DNA of 64,000 nucleotides from Catellatospora sp. IY07-71. Its GTDB lineage: Bacteria; Actinomycetota; Actinomycetes; Mycobacteriales; Micromonosporaceae. Under the pieces are notes generated by a model. That model was not told the DNA's origin. It did no database searches and saw only the letters and a list, made by a program, of their open reading frames with translations. Each line of letters opens with the position of its first letter. Within the stretch, counting starts at the first letter, position 1. A program made the position numbers and the translations under genes. Location of the stretch: contig NZ_AP023360.1 of the NCBI RefSeq assembly GCF_018326265.1, forward strand, positions 2,223,501-2,287,500. Reading direction: 5' to 3'. Shown piece after piece: positions 24,657 through 32,310 of the stretch.

Positions 24657-26249
24657 ATGTCGACAACGCACGGCCGACGCCTCGCGATCCTGGCCGGCAC
24701 CACCGCCACCGCCCTCGCCCTGGCGGTCGGCCTCACCACGGCCGCCTCGGCGGCCACCCTGTTCACCGACGACTTCGAGGACGGCAACGCCTCGGGCTGG
24801 AGCAGCTCCGGCGGCAGCTGGTCGGTGGTCGCCGACGGCTCGCGCGCCTACCGCCAGTCCAGCACCAGCGCCGACGCGAAGTCCCTGTCCGGCTCCAGCA
24901 CCTGGACCGACTACACCGTGTCGGCCCGGGTCAAGCCGATCGCCTTCGCCAACTCCAGCCGGGCCGCGGGTGTCGCCGCCCGCGCCCAGAGCACGTCCAG
25001 CTTCTACTCGCTCGTGCTGGTCGGCGCCGGCCGCGCCGAGCTGCGCCGCACCAGCGGTGGCGGGGTGACCGTGCTGGCGCAGGCCGCCACCGCCGTCAGC
25101 CCAGGCACCTGGTACACCCTCGCGCTGTCGGTCTCCGGCAGCACGGTGCGGGGGGCCGTGAACGGAACGCAGCTGGTCAGCGCCACCGATGCCACGTTCG
25201 GCACCGGCCGGATCGGGCTCGTCGGGCAGTACGCCAGCGCGTCCTTCGACGACGTGCAGGTGTTCACCGGTCCCGGGCCGGACCCGTCCGCACCCGCGTC
25301 GCCCACGGCCTCCGCGTCGGCCTCGCCGTCGCCGAGCGGCAGCCCGCCGCCTCCGCCCCCGCCGGGACAGGCCGACGGGTACGCCTCCGTCAGCGGGCAG
25401 GGGCAGAACGGCACGTACGGCGGCGCGGGCGGGCAGACCGTCACCGTCACGTCCGCGGCGCAACTGGCCGACTATGCGGGACGGGCGGAGCCGTACATCA
25501 TCATGGTCTCCGGCCGGATCACGGTCAGCGACATGATCCTCGTCGTCGCGAACAAGAGCATCATCGGCGTCGGCAGCACGGCCGAGATCGTGGACGGCGG
25601 GCTGCAGCTGGGCTCGACCACGCGGCCGGGCAACAACGTGATCATCCGCAACATCACCTTCCGCAACCCGTCCGACGACTCGGTGAGCGTGCACAACGGC
25701 TCGCACCACGTATGGATCGACCACAACGAGTTCTGGCCGGGCTACGACGGCTCGGTCGACGTGAAGCGGCAGTCGAACTACGTGACCGTGTCCTGGAACG
25801 TGTTCCACGGCACGGACAAGTCGATGCTGCTCGGGCACTCGGACTCGTTCCCGGCGGACACCGGGTATCTGAAGGTGACCTACCACCACAACCTGTTCGA
25901 CGGGTCCAACCAGCGGCATCCGCGGGTGCGGTTCGGCGAGCCGGTGCACGTGTACAACAACCACTACCGGAACATCGGGCTCTACGGCGTGGCGTCCACC
26001 GAGAACGCGGGCGTGGTCGTGGAGGGCAACTACTTCGAGAACACGGCGTATCCGTGCTACTCGACGAACGGGTACGCCGACAGCGCGCCCGGCCGCCTGG
26101 TCCAGCGCGCGAACGCGTTCGTCAACTCCGGCGTGTGCGAGGCGAACGGGTCGGTGCTCGAGCCGGGGACGTTCTACTCGTACACCCTGGACAGCGCGTC
26201 CACCGTCCCCGCCAAGGTCGCCGCCGGCGCCGGCGTCGGCAAGCTCTAG
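24657..26249 (+). CDS. Secreted modular pectate lyase: jelly-roll module plus PL1
   Basis: 530 residues, ATG after CGGAGGAG. Signal peptide to about residue 32 (TTAASAA). The shared beta-sandwich module (LFTDDFEDGNASGWSSSGGSW ... YASASFDDVQVF) spans about 33-205. A Ser/Ala/Pro linker ending in a run of prolines follows, then PL1 from about 240. PL1 signatures are VWIDHNEFWPGYDG and RHPRVRFGEPVHVYNN. It is closest in plan to the lyase at 21014 and is probably a duplicate of it, separated by the PL9 gene. A P1 repeat follows the stop codon by one base. Confidence 0.92.
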   Translation: MSTTHGRRLAILAGTTATALALAVGLTTAASAATLFTDDFEDGNASGWSSSGGSWSVVADGSRAYRQSSTSADAKSLSGSSTWTDYTVSARVKPIAFANSSRAAGVAARAQSTSSFYSLVLVGAGRAELRRTSGGGVTVLAQAATAVSPGTWYTLALSVSGSTVRGAVNGTQLVSATDATFGTGRIGLVGQYASASFDDVQVFTGPGPDPSAPASPTASASASPSPSGSPPPPPPPGQADGYASVSGQGQNGTYGGAGGQTVTVTSAAQLADYAGRAEPYIIMVSGRITVSDMILVVANKSIIGVGSTAEIVDGGLQLGSTTRPGNNVIIRNITFRNPSDDSVSVHNGSHHVWIDHNEFWPGYDGSVDVKRQSNYVTVSWNVFHGTDKSMLLGHSDSFPADTGYLKVTYHHNLFDGSNQRHPRVRFGEPVHVYNNHYRNIGLYGVASTENAGVVVEGNYFENTAYPCYSTNGYADSAPGRLVQRANAFVNSGVCEANGSVLEPGTFYSYTLDSASTVPAKVAAGAGVGKL

Positions 26250-26250
26250 G

Positions 26251-26304
26251 AAAGGAAGGGCACCTTCTTATCGTTTTCCGTAGAGAAAGGTGCCCTTCCT
26301 AACG
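26251..26304 (+). repeat. P1 palindromic element, copy B (54 bp)
   Basis: Same 54-bp frame as copy A, with centre TTTTCCGTAGAG and second arm AAAGGTGCCCTTC. It begins one base after the TAG of the PL1 gene. It could act as the 3' stem of that mRNA, although its identical length and ends in unrelated sites point to a mobile repeat. Confidence 0.9.
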
Positions 26305-26361
26305 CGCTCGCGCGGTGGAGTGGGCCGCTCAGCAGGGTCGAGCGGCGTGGGCTGGGCTCAT

Positions 26362-26422
26362 GATCGCGACTTCGTGCCAAGATCTGCGGTTCTGCCCAGC
26401 AAAGTGACACGAAACTGCGATC
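26362..26422. repeat. P2 palindromic element, copy a
   Basis: GATCGCGACTTCGTGCCAAG at the left and TGACACGAAACTGCGATC at the right form an imperfect inverted repeat of 61 bp. The loop text (AAGATCTGCGG) is shared with the copy at 54324. The stretch 26305-26512 otherwise holds no gene that I can support. Confidence 0.75.
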
Positions 26423-26512
26423 TTCAGGCGCTCAGCGGCACGTCACCACCGTCCACCCATGCGTTCGCGGCCGTCCGGCGAGCCGGAACACGGCTCGGCC
26501 AGCAGGCTGACA

Positions 26513-26566
26513 CGTTAAGAAGGGCACCTTCTACCACGGAAAGCGATAAGAAGGTGCCCTTCCTTT
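26513..26566 (-). repeat. P1 palindromic element, copy C (54 bp, reverse orientation)
   Basis: Reverse-oriented P1 unit with centre CTTTCCGTGGTA. Its AAAG end fuses to the minus-strand ORF ending at 26566 so that the element supplies the last A of that ORF's TGA stop codon. Arms are GAAGGGCACCTTC and its exact complement. Confidence 0.9.
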
Positions 26567-26709
26567 CAGCTGACGGTGCAGGTGGCGCCCTGGGCGGGCG
26601 CCCCGGCCAGGCCGACCGCGAGGGTGGAGAGGGTGACGACGCCGCAGGCTCCGGCGAACAAACGGCGCCACCGGCCCGGAGGGCGGATGGCGTCACTGTG
26701 GGTAGGCAC
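26566..26709 (-). pseudogene. Truncated secreted-protein gene: signal peptide plus six residues
   Basis: A GTG with GGAG seven bases upstream opens a 47-codon ORF. It has a basic N-region (RPPGRWRR), a hydrophobic core (LFAGACGVVTLSTLAVGLA) and a cleavage site near APAQG-A, then only ATCTVS before the stop. The stop is made at the junction with a P1 repeat. A CebR-like operator lies 146 bp upstream, nearly the spacing seen at the GH48 gene. ATCTVS looks like the first residues of a CBM2 (compare ACEVVYT in the cellulase). I read it as the 5' stub of a cellulose-active gene interrupted at the repeat. A genuine short exported peptide is less likely. Confidence 0.5.
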
Positions 26710-26855
26710 TAGGATTCTCCTGTCCGTGGAGCCGCGCGACGCGAGTCGCCGCGGTAGGGCACTGACGGGGCGGATGTGGGCGCATCCGCCCCGTCGCTAC
26801 CTCGTATCGCGTGCGCGGGGTGTCAGGGATTTCCAGGCGTTTCGGCAGACATCGA

Positions 26856-26869
26856 TGGAAGCGCTCCCA
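26856..26869. promoter_or_regulatory. CebR-like operator, orphan
   Basis: TGGAAGCGCTCCCA, identical to the site before the GH48 cellulase. The only reading frame in position to be controlled is the truncated minus-strand secreted ORF at 26709. The site also lies 81 bp beyond the stop of the lacI gene ending at 26950, so it does not serve that gene's promoter. Confidence 0.7.
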
Positions 26870-26949
26870 CCTCTGTCAGCACGATTTAACCGCGCGGTTG
26901 CCGTCTTGTGAAGTCCCGATTTCCGGGAAAACCCTTACCGCGCAGGCGA

Positions 26950-27999
26950 TCAGGGGCGCGCGGGCGCGGCGGTGCTGGCGCGGGCGGTGAGCTTCGGCGC
27001 GAGCAGCGTCGAGTCGGGCACGGGCACCCCGTCGAGCTTCTGCATCAGCAGCTCCACGGCATAGCGGCCGACGTCCTCGGCCGGGATCTGCACCGAGCTG
27101 AGCACGGGCGAGGAGCGCTCGGCCAGCTCGTCGGGGCAGATCGCGACCACCGACACGTCCTCGGGCACCCGGCGGTCCAGCGTGCGCAGCGCGGCCAGCA
27201 CGTGCGCGACGGCCGCCTCGTTGTGCACGACCAGGCCGGTCAGCCCCGGGTGGTGGTCGAGCAGCTGGGAGAGCGAGGTCTGCACCGCCTCCGGGTGCTC
27301 CTCGAACGGCTGCGCGTACGCGGTCAGCTTCAGCCGCTTCGCGGCCTCCAGGAAGCCGTCCCGGGTGCGGTGCGCGAAGCCGGTGTCCCGGTCGTAGACC
27401 ACGCGCGGCGCGCCGAGCAGCGCCACCTCCCGGTGGCCGAGTGCGGCCAGGTGCTCCACGCACACCGCGCCGGCCCGGTGGAAGTCGAGGTCGACGCAGG
27501 TCAGCCCGGCCGAGTCGGCGGGCAGGCCGATCAGCACGCTGGGCCGCTCCAGCCGCCGCAGCGTGGGCACGCGCGGGTCGTGCATCTCCACGTCCATCAG
27601 CACCAGGCCGTCCACCAGCGCCCCGGCGGCGACCCGGCGCAACCCGGCCGGGCCCTCGTCGGCGGTCACCAGCAGCACGTCGTGGTGGTGCATCCGGGCG
27701 CTGGTCACCACCGCGGTGGCGAACTGCATCAGCACGGGCAGGTGCATGCCCTGCCGCAGCGGCAGCACCAGCGCGATCACGCTGGACCGGTTGCTGGCCA
27801 GGGAACGGGCTCCCGCGTGCGGGTGGAAGCCCAGCGCGCGGATGCTGGCGTGCACCCGGGCGCTGGTCGAGGCGGAGATGGCCCGCTTGCCGCTGAGCAC
27901 GTACGACACCGTGCTCGTGGACACGCCCGCGTGCCTGGCCACGTCGGCGATCGTCACCACGCTGTCGCGCTGCGCCGACCGCCGCGTCCTGCCGTTCAT
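26950..27999 (-). CDS. LacI-family regulator paired with the GH3 gene
   Basis: 349 residues from the ATG with GGGAG five bases upstream; a GTG at 28032 is less well placed. The helix-turn-helix is VTIADVARHAGVSTSTVSYVL, with hinge LGFHPHAGARSLASNRS. The C-terminal sensor domain is of the sugar-binding type and ends near KLTARASTAAPARP. It follows the GH3 gene by 55 bp on the same strand, so the two are probably one transcript. Two identical 16-bp palindromes upstream of GH3 are the likely targets. The effector is unknown. Confidence 0.9.
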   Translation of the reverse strand: MNGRTRRSAQRDSVVTIADVARHAGVSTSTVSYVLSGKRAISASTSARVHASIRALGFHPHAGARSLASNRSSVIALVLPLRQGMHLPVLMQFATAVVTSARMHHHDVLLVTADEGPAGLRRVAAGALVDGLVLMDVEMHDPRVPTLRRLERPSVLIGLPADSAGLTCVDLDFHRAGAVCVEHLAALGHREVALLGAPRVVYDRDTGFAHRTRDGFLEAAKRLKLTAYAQPFEEHPEAVQTSLSQLLDHHPGLTGLVVHNEAAVAHVLAALRTLDRRVPEDVSVVAICPDELAERSSPVLSSVQIPAEDVGRYAVELLMQKLDGVPVPDSTLLAPKLTARASTAAPARP

Positions 28000-28054
28000 G
28001 GCTGCTCCCGCCTGTTCTCCCCGTGCGGTCATACCCGCCGTCCGCCGTACCCGA

Positions 28055-30892
28055 TCACGAGAACCGCAGCTCGCTCACGATGATGCCGGGCGCGTCGCAG
28101 ACCAGGTATAGGTCGGTCCGGCCGGTCGGGGCCAGCTCCCGGCTGATCTTCGTGTACGCGTACCGCTCCCCGCCCGCCGAGACCGCCTCGGCCAGCACCT
28201 CACCGTCCAGCGGGTCGCCGTCCAGCAGCGCCACCCGGCCCGGTGCGCCGGTCACCGCGAACTCCACCGCCGCGCAGCCGGACAGGTCCGTCGCGCCGAA
28301 CGACAGCCACGCCCCGGCGTCGGCGGCCCGCACCGAGTCGCCCCGCTCGGGAGCGGTGTCCACCAGCGCCACCGCGCACGCCTCGTCGTGGTCGATCGCG
28401 CGCAGCACGCCGGGCAGCCGGCGCGGGCCGATGCGCTCGCCGCGCACGGTCAGCGTCGCGCAGCCGCGAATGTCGGTGGCCGAGCGGCCGACCATGACCT
28501 TGTGCCGGGCCGCCTCGACCACGAACCGGCTCGTGGTCACGTCCCAGAAGGCCAGGTCGGCGGCCTTCAGCTCGATGGTCACCACGGTCTTCTCGCCGGG
28601 CGCGAGCGCGATCCGCTGGAAGCCGCGCAACCGGCGCAGCGGCTGCTTGACCCGCGAGCGCTGCTGGTGGGTGTAGAGCTGGACGACCTCCTCGCCGGGA
28701 CGCTCGCCGGTGTTGGCCACCTCGACCCGCACGGTGACCACGCCGTCGGCGTCCACCGCGTCGGTGTCCAGGGTCACCGCGCCGTACTCGAACTCGCCCC
28801 AGCTCAGGCCGTGCCCGAACGGGTAGAGCGGGGTGCCGCGGTAGTAGAGGTACGTCGCGTCGCTGGTGATGATGTCGTAGTCGTAGAGGTCGGGCAGCTC
28901 GCAGTGGCTGCGGTACCAGGTCTGCGGCAGCCGCCCGGCCGGCTCGGCGTCGCCGAACAGCACGTCGGCCAGGGCGTGACCGTACTCCTGACCCCCGTGC
29001 GAGCTCCACAGGATCGCGGGCAGGTGCACGTCGGCCCAGCTGATCGCGTACGGGTAGCTGCTGGTCAGCACCAGGGCGGTGCGCGGGTTGGCGGCGTACA
29101 CGGCGCGCAGCAGCGCCTCCTGCGCGGGCGGCAGGGCCAGGTTCTCCCGGTCCTCGGTCTCCCGGCCGTTGACCAGCGGGTGGTTGCCGAGCACCACCAC
29201 CACCGCGTCGGCCTCGGCGGCGGCGGCCGCGGCCTGCTCGACGCCGCTGCGCCGCAGCTCCACGGTCAGCCGGGCGGCCTGGTCGTACGCCGCGCCCACG
29301 GCGGCGACCCCGTCCTCGCCCACGGTGAGGTAGCTCTGGCTCAGCTCGTGGTGCAGCGACAGCGTGCCGTCGGCCCGCTCGACGAGGCGGAACGTCTCAT
29401 GCACGTCCCAGCCGTGCGGGCCGGACGAGTCGGCGACCAGCACGCCGTCCTTGACCGTCACGTGCCGGCCGTTGGCGGCCGAGCGCAGCGCGAGCACGCT
29501 GGTGCCCTGGTGGCCGCCCCGGCCGGGGTGGCTGCCCCAGTCGAACACGTCGAAGCCGTGCGGGTCGGCGAACGCCCGCCGCAGCCCGGCCGCCCCCGCG
29601 TCGCCGTCGGCGACCGCCAGGTAGCCGCCACCGGCCAGGCGCAGCGCGATGCGGTCCGCCCCGTCGGCGAAGTCCACGTTGTCCGCGCCGAGCCGCGCGG
29701 CCAGCCCGTCCCGCGCGGTGACCTGGTAGGGCAGGGTGCCGCTGTACCAGTCGGCCATCAGCTGGTCGCCCAGCGGCCCGATCACCGCGACCCGGCGGAC
29801 CTCGGCGGAGTCGAACGGCAGCAGCCGGCACTCCTGCTTGAGCAGCACCATGCTGCGGGTGGCCGCCTCGCGGGCCAGCGCCTGGTGGGCCGGGCAGTTC
29901 ACCACGTCCGGGTCGATCCGGGTGTACGGGTTCTCGTCCGCCGCGTCGAACTCGCCCAGCCGCAGCCGGATCGTCAGGATGCGGCGCACCGCGCGGTCCA
30001 CGTCCGCCTCGGTGATCAGCCCGCGCTCCAGCGCCTCGGTCAGCCGCTCGATGGTGACGTGCGAACGCGCGTCGGCGTCGGTGAAGCTGTCCACGCCCGC
30101 CTTGAGCGACGCGGCGTGACTGGTGGCGTGATCGGGGAAGTACGCCTGCTGCGCCGGGTCGGCGAGGTTGCTCGGCGCGTACGCGTCCGACACCACCAGC
30201 ACCTCGTCGTCGGTCCACGACCGCAGGTCGTCGGCCAGGTGCGGGCTGACGTGCGCGGGCCGCCCGTTGACCAGGTTGTACGACGCCATCACCGCGACCG
30301 CCGCGCCGCTGGAGATCGCCGGGCGGTACGCGGGCAGCTCGTACTCGTGCAGCACGCGCGGGCCGAGGTTGCTGGAGCTGACGCAGCGGTCGTTCTCGTT
30401 GTTGTAGCCGAGGAAGTGCTTCAGCGTCGGGGCCGTCTTCAGGTAGACGGGGTGGTCGCCGCGCAGGCCGCGCGCGTACGCCTCGCCCATGATCCCGGTG
30501 AGCCAGGCGTCCTCGCTGTAGCCCTCCTCGTTGCGGCCCCAGCGCGGGTCGCGCAGCGGGTTGACCACGGGTGCCCACACGTTGAGCTGGGCGCCGGACG
30601 GGTCCTTGTGGTGGCTGGCCCGGACCTCGTCGCCGGTGGCCGCGCCGACTCGGCGCGCCAGCTCAGGGTCCCAGCTCGCGCCGAGCCCGACGGCCTGCGG
30701 GAACACCGTCGCCTCACCGAGCCAGGCCAGGCCGTGCAGGGCCTCGGTGCCGGTGCGGAACGGGCCGAGCCCGAGCCGGGGGATCGGGGGCTGGTGCTGG
30801 TGCAGCAGGGACACCTTCTCGGGCAGCGTGAGCTGGGCGAGCAGGTCGTCGACGCGATCGGGCAGGGGAGCGCTGGGGTCGCGGAAGTTCAT
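28055..30892 (-). CDS. GH3 beta-glycosidase (beta-glucosidase/xylosidase type), intracellular
   Basis: 945 residues, ATG with GAAGGAA upstream and no signal peptide, so cytoplasmic. The N-terminal GH3 barrel contains LKHFLGYNNEND, VMASYNLVNGRPAHVSP and the nucleophile Asp in VLVVSDAYAPS. The second GH3 domain is split by an insert of about 130 residues (GGYLAVADG ... LTVGEDG) of fascin or beta-trefoil appearance, and resumes at VVVVLGNHPLVNGRETEDRENLALP. A fibronectin-III-like domain follows, then about 90 residues of CBM6-like sandwich at the C-terminus. It probably releases terminal sugars from imported oligosaccharides. The exact sugar cannot be read. Confidence 0.88.
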   Translation of the reverse strand: MNFRDPSAPLPDRVDDLLAQLTLPEKVSLLHQHQPPIPRLGLGPFRTGTEALHGLAWLGEATVFPQAVGLGASWDPELARRVGAATGDEVRASHHKDPSGAQLNVWAPVVNPLRDPRWGRNEEGYSEDAWLTGIMGEAYARGLRGDHPVYLKTAPTLKHFLGYNNENDRCVSSSNLGPRVLHEYELPAYRPAISSGAAVAVMASYNLVNGRPAHVSPHLADDLRSWTDDEVLVVSDAYAPSNLADPAQQAYFPDHATSHAASLKAGVDSFTDADARSHVTIERLTEALERGLITEADVDRAVRRILTIRLRLGEFDAADENPYTRIDPDVVNCPAHQALAREAATRSMVLLKQECRLLPFDSAEVRRVAVIGPLGDQLMADWYSGTLPYQVTARDGLAARLGADNVDFADGADRIALRLAGGGYLAVADGDAGAAGLRRAFADPHGFDVFDWGSHPGRGGHQGTSVLALRSAANGRHVTVKDGVLVADSSGPHGWDVHETFRLVERADGTLSLHHELSQSYLTVGEDGVAAVGAAYDQAARLTVELRRSGVEQAAAAAAEADAVVVVLGNHPLVNGRETEDRENLALPPAQEALLRAVYAANPRTALVLTSSYPYAISWADVHLPAILWSSHGGQEYGHALADVLFGDAEPAGRLPQTWYRSHCELPDLYDYDIITSDATYLYYRGTPLYPFGHGLSWGEFEYGAVTLDTDAVDADGVVTVRVEVANTGERPGEEVVQLYTHQQRSRVKQPLRRLRGFQRIALAPGEKTVVTIELKAADLAFWDVTTSRFVVEAARHKVMVGRSATDIRGCATLTVRGERIGPRRLPGVLRAIDHDEACAVALVDTAPERGDSVRAADAGAWLSFGATDLSGCAAVEFAVTGAPGRVALLDGDPLDGEVLAEAVSAGGERYAYTKISRELAPTGRTDLYLVCDAPGIIVSELRFS

Positions 30893-30960
30893 CGCCGGGT
30901 TCCTTCGTCTGGGCGGACGGTCGGAAGAGTGCGTGGAGTATGGGCAGCTCTGGAGGGGTA

Positions 30961-30976
30961 GTCGAAGCGCTTCGAC
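30961..30976. promoter_or_regulatory. LacI-type operator 1 before GH3
   Basis: GTCGAAGCGCTTCGAC is a perfect 16-bp palindrome with the central GCGC typical of LacI-family sites. It lies 69 bp upstream of the GH3 start and is repeated identically 49 bp away. The downstream lacI gene is the natural partner. The 30893-31218 gap holds only these sites and a CebR-like site. Confidence 0.75.
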
Positions 30977-31009
30977 AATGGATCGAGGATGGAGCATCCC
31001 TGATCCACA

Positions 31010-31025
31010 GTCGAAGCGCTTCGAC
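31010..31025. promoter_or_regulatory. LacI-type operator 2 before GH3
   Basis: Second exact copy of GTCGAAGCGCTTCGAC. Centre-to-centre spacing to the first is 49 bp, between four and five helical turns, allowing either a flanked promoter or a small loop. Confidence 0.75.
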
Positions 31026-31118
31026 GATCGGCCGAAAAATACTCCGCCCGGCGCTGTTTCCACCTGATTTCACAACGGAGTACGCCAGAGGTTTACCGCG
31101 CGCGGCGGGCCGTCGTCA

Positions 31119-31132
31119 AGGGAGCGTTCCCA
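31119..31132. promoter_or_regulatory. CebR-like site upstream of GH3
   Basis: On the minus strand this reads TGGGAACGCTCCCT, two bases from the CebR consensus and identical to the site at 33613 before the ABC operon. It lies 227 bp before the GH3 start and 100 bp from the end of the sulfotransferase gene. Shared control of GH3 and the importer is inferred. Confidence 0.5.
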
Positions 31133-31218
31133 TCCGATCTTGACGGGTCACCGGCCCGCACGCTTCGGACAGCGCCCCAGCAGCGCGCCCAGGTGAATCG
31201 ATCATGCTTTGTGGATCG

Positions 31219-32238
31219 TCAGCGGGAGAGCAGCTCGCGAGGCGCGGCGGGCCGGTAGGCGAGGGACTCGGCGGGCCGCATCCGGTCGCGCAGCCCACCG
31301 AAGGCGCGGCGGACGCCGACCGTGCGGCGCGGGCCGTCCAGCCGCGGGTAGTGCAGGTAGTGCACCCGGCCGGGGCCCTTCCACCAGGGCGAGCCCGCGC
31401 CCGACAGCGGGTAGCCCAGCTCGCGCAGGTGGCGGCCGAGCTTCGCCTCGCACAGCGTGATCTGCCACGGCGCCAGCCGCTCCCGCCAGCTGCCCACCCG
31501 GTCCGTGGTCACCGGCGCGTGCGTCAGCTTGTGCCAGCTCTTGCGGCTGGGCACCGCCACGTCGGCCACCCGGGCCGGCTCGGCCATCGCGGGGTCGTAC
31601 TCCTCACCCAGGAAGCGGCAGATCGTGCGCAGCTCCGGCTCCGGGTCGGCGACCAGCCGCTCGTAGCGCACCTCGTGGTAGCTGTCGGCGGACAGGCTGC
31701 GGCGGGCGCGGGCCGAGCTGTCCATCGCCCGCGCCCAGTCCGAGATCGCGTGGCACACGTCCTTGCCCTGCTGCCACGGCGTCTCGCCGAGCGAGGCGAC
31801 GCAGTCGCGCCCGTCCCGCACGATGTTCACGATCTGCGCGTCCGGAAACAGCCGCAGCAGCGCGCCGAGGTTGTTCAGATACGCCGGGCGCTTGTCGCCC
31901 CAGCGGGGCTTGTCGAAGCGGCGGGCGTACGCCTGGAACACGATGCCCATCGCCGAGCCCAGGGTCGGCGGGCCGGCCGCGATCTCCTCGATGATCACGT
32001 CCGCGTCGAGGCCGAGGTCGCCGAACGCGGTCTTCCCGTCCACGATCCACTCGGCCAGGCGGCGGCGGTTGGCGGGCTCGGCCAGGTCGCCGTAGGAGCG
32101 GCGGTTGGCGTACGCGGCCAGCAGGAACCGGGTCTCCGGAGGGATCGCGATGCGCGGGTGCGCGTGCAGCATCAGCTGCAGCATCGTCGTGCCCGACCGC
32201 GGGCAGCCCACCACGAACACCGGCCGGTCACTGCCCAC
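31219..32238 (-). CDS. PAPS-dependent sulfotransferase-family protein
   Basis: 339 residues from a GTG. The 5'-phosphosulfate-binding loop is at the N-terminus (FVVGCPRSGTTMLQLML), and the 3'-phosphate-binding Arg/Ser region follows at IVNIVRDGRDCVASL, with RYERLVADPEPELRTICRFLG further on. This is the Sulfotransfer_3 type found in many actinomycetes. The C-terminal 60 residues are basic and have no clear domain. It sits 72 bp after the ROK gene on the same strand and may share its transcript. The acceptor is unknown, and a link to the sugar genes is only positional. Confidence 0.8.
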   Translation of the reverse strand: MGSDRPVFVVGCPRSGTTMLQLMLHAHPRIAIPPETRFLLAAYANRRSYGDLAEPANRRRLAEWIVDGKTAFGDLGLDADVIIEEIAAGPPTLGSAMGIVFQAYARRFDKPRWGDKRPAYLNNLGALLRLFPDAQIVNIVRDGRDCVASLGETPWQQGKDVCHAISDWARAMDSSARARRSLSADSYHEVRYERLVADPEPELRTICRFLGEEYDPAMAEPARVADVAVPSRKSWHKLTHAPVTTDRVGSWRERLAPWQITLCEAKLGRHLRELGYPLSGAGSPWWKGPGRVHYLHYPRLDGPRRTVGVRRAFGGLRDRMRPAESLAYRPAAPRELLSR

Positions 32239-32310
32239 GGGTATCGCTCCGTCCAGTTGGTCCGGATTACACCCGTAATAACGGCTCGCGAACGGATAAC
32301 GATGCGCGCG

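Noticed and set aside
26424-26510. Possible 3' remainder of the truncated secreted gene (frame ending NAWVDGGDVPLSA)
   Set aside because: Too short to match any family. It could be chance, so I did not extend the pseudogene to include it.
26576-26911. Plus-strand 111-codon frame in the repeat-rich gap
   Set aside because: Basic, patternless, and crosses the operator. The opposite strand holds a better-supported ribosome site and signal peptide.
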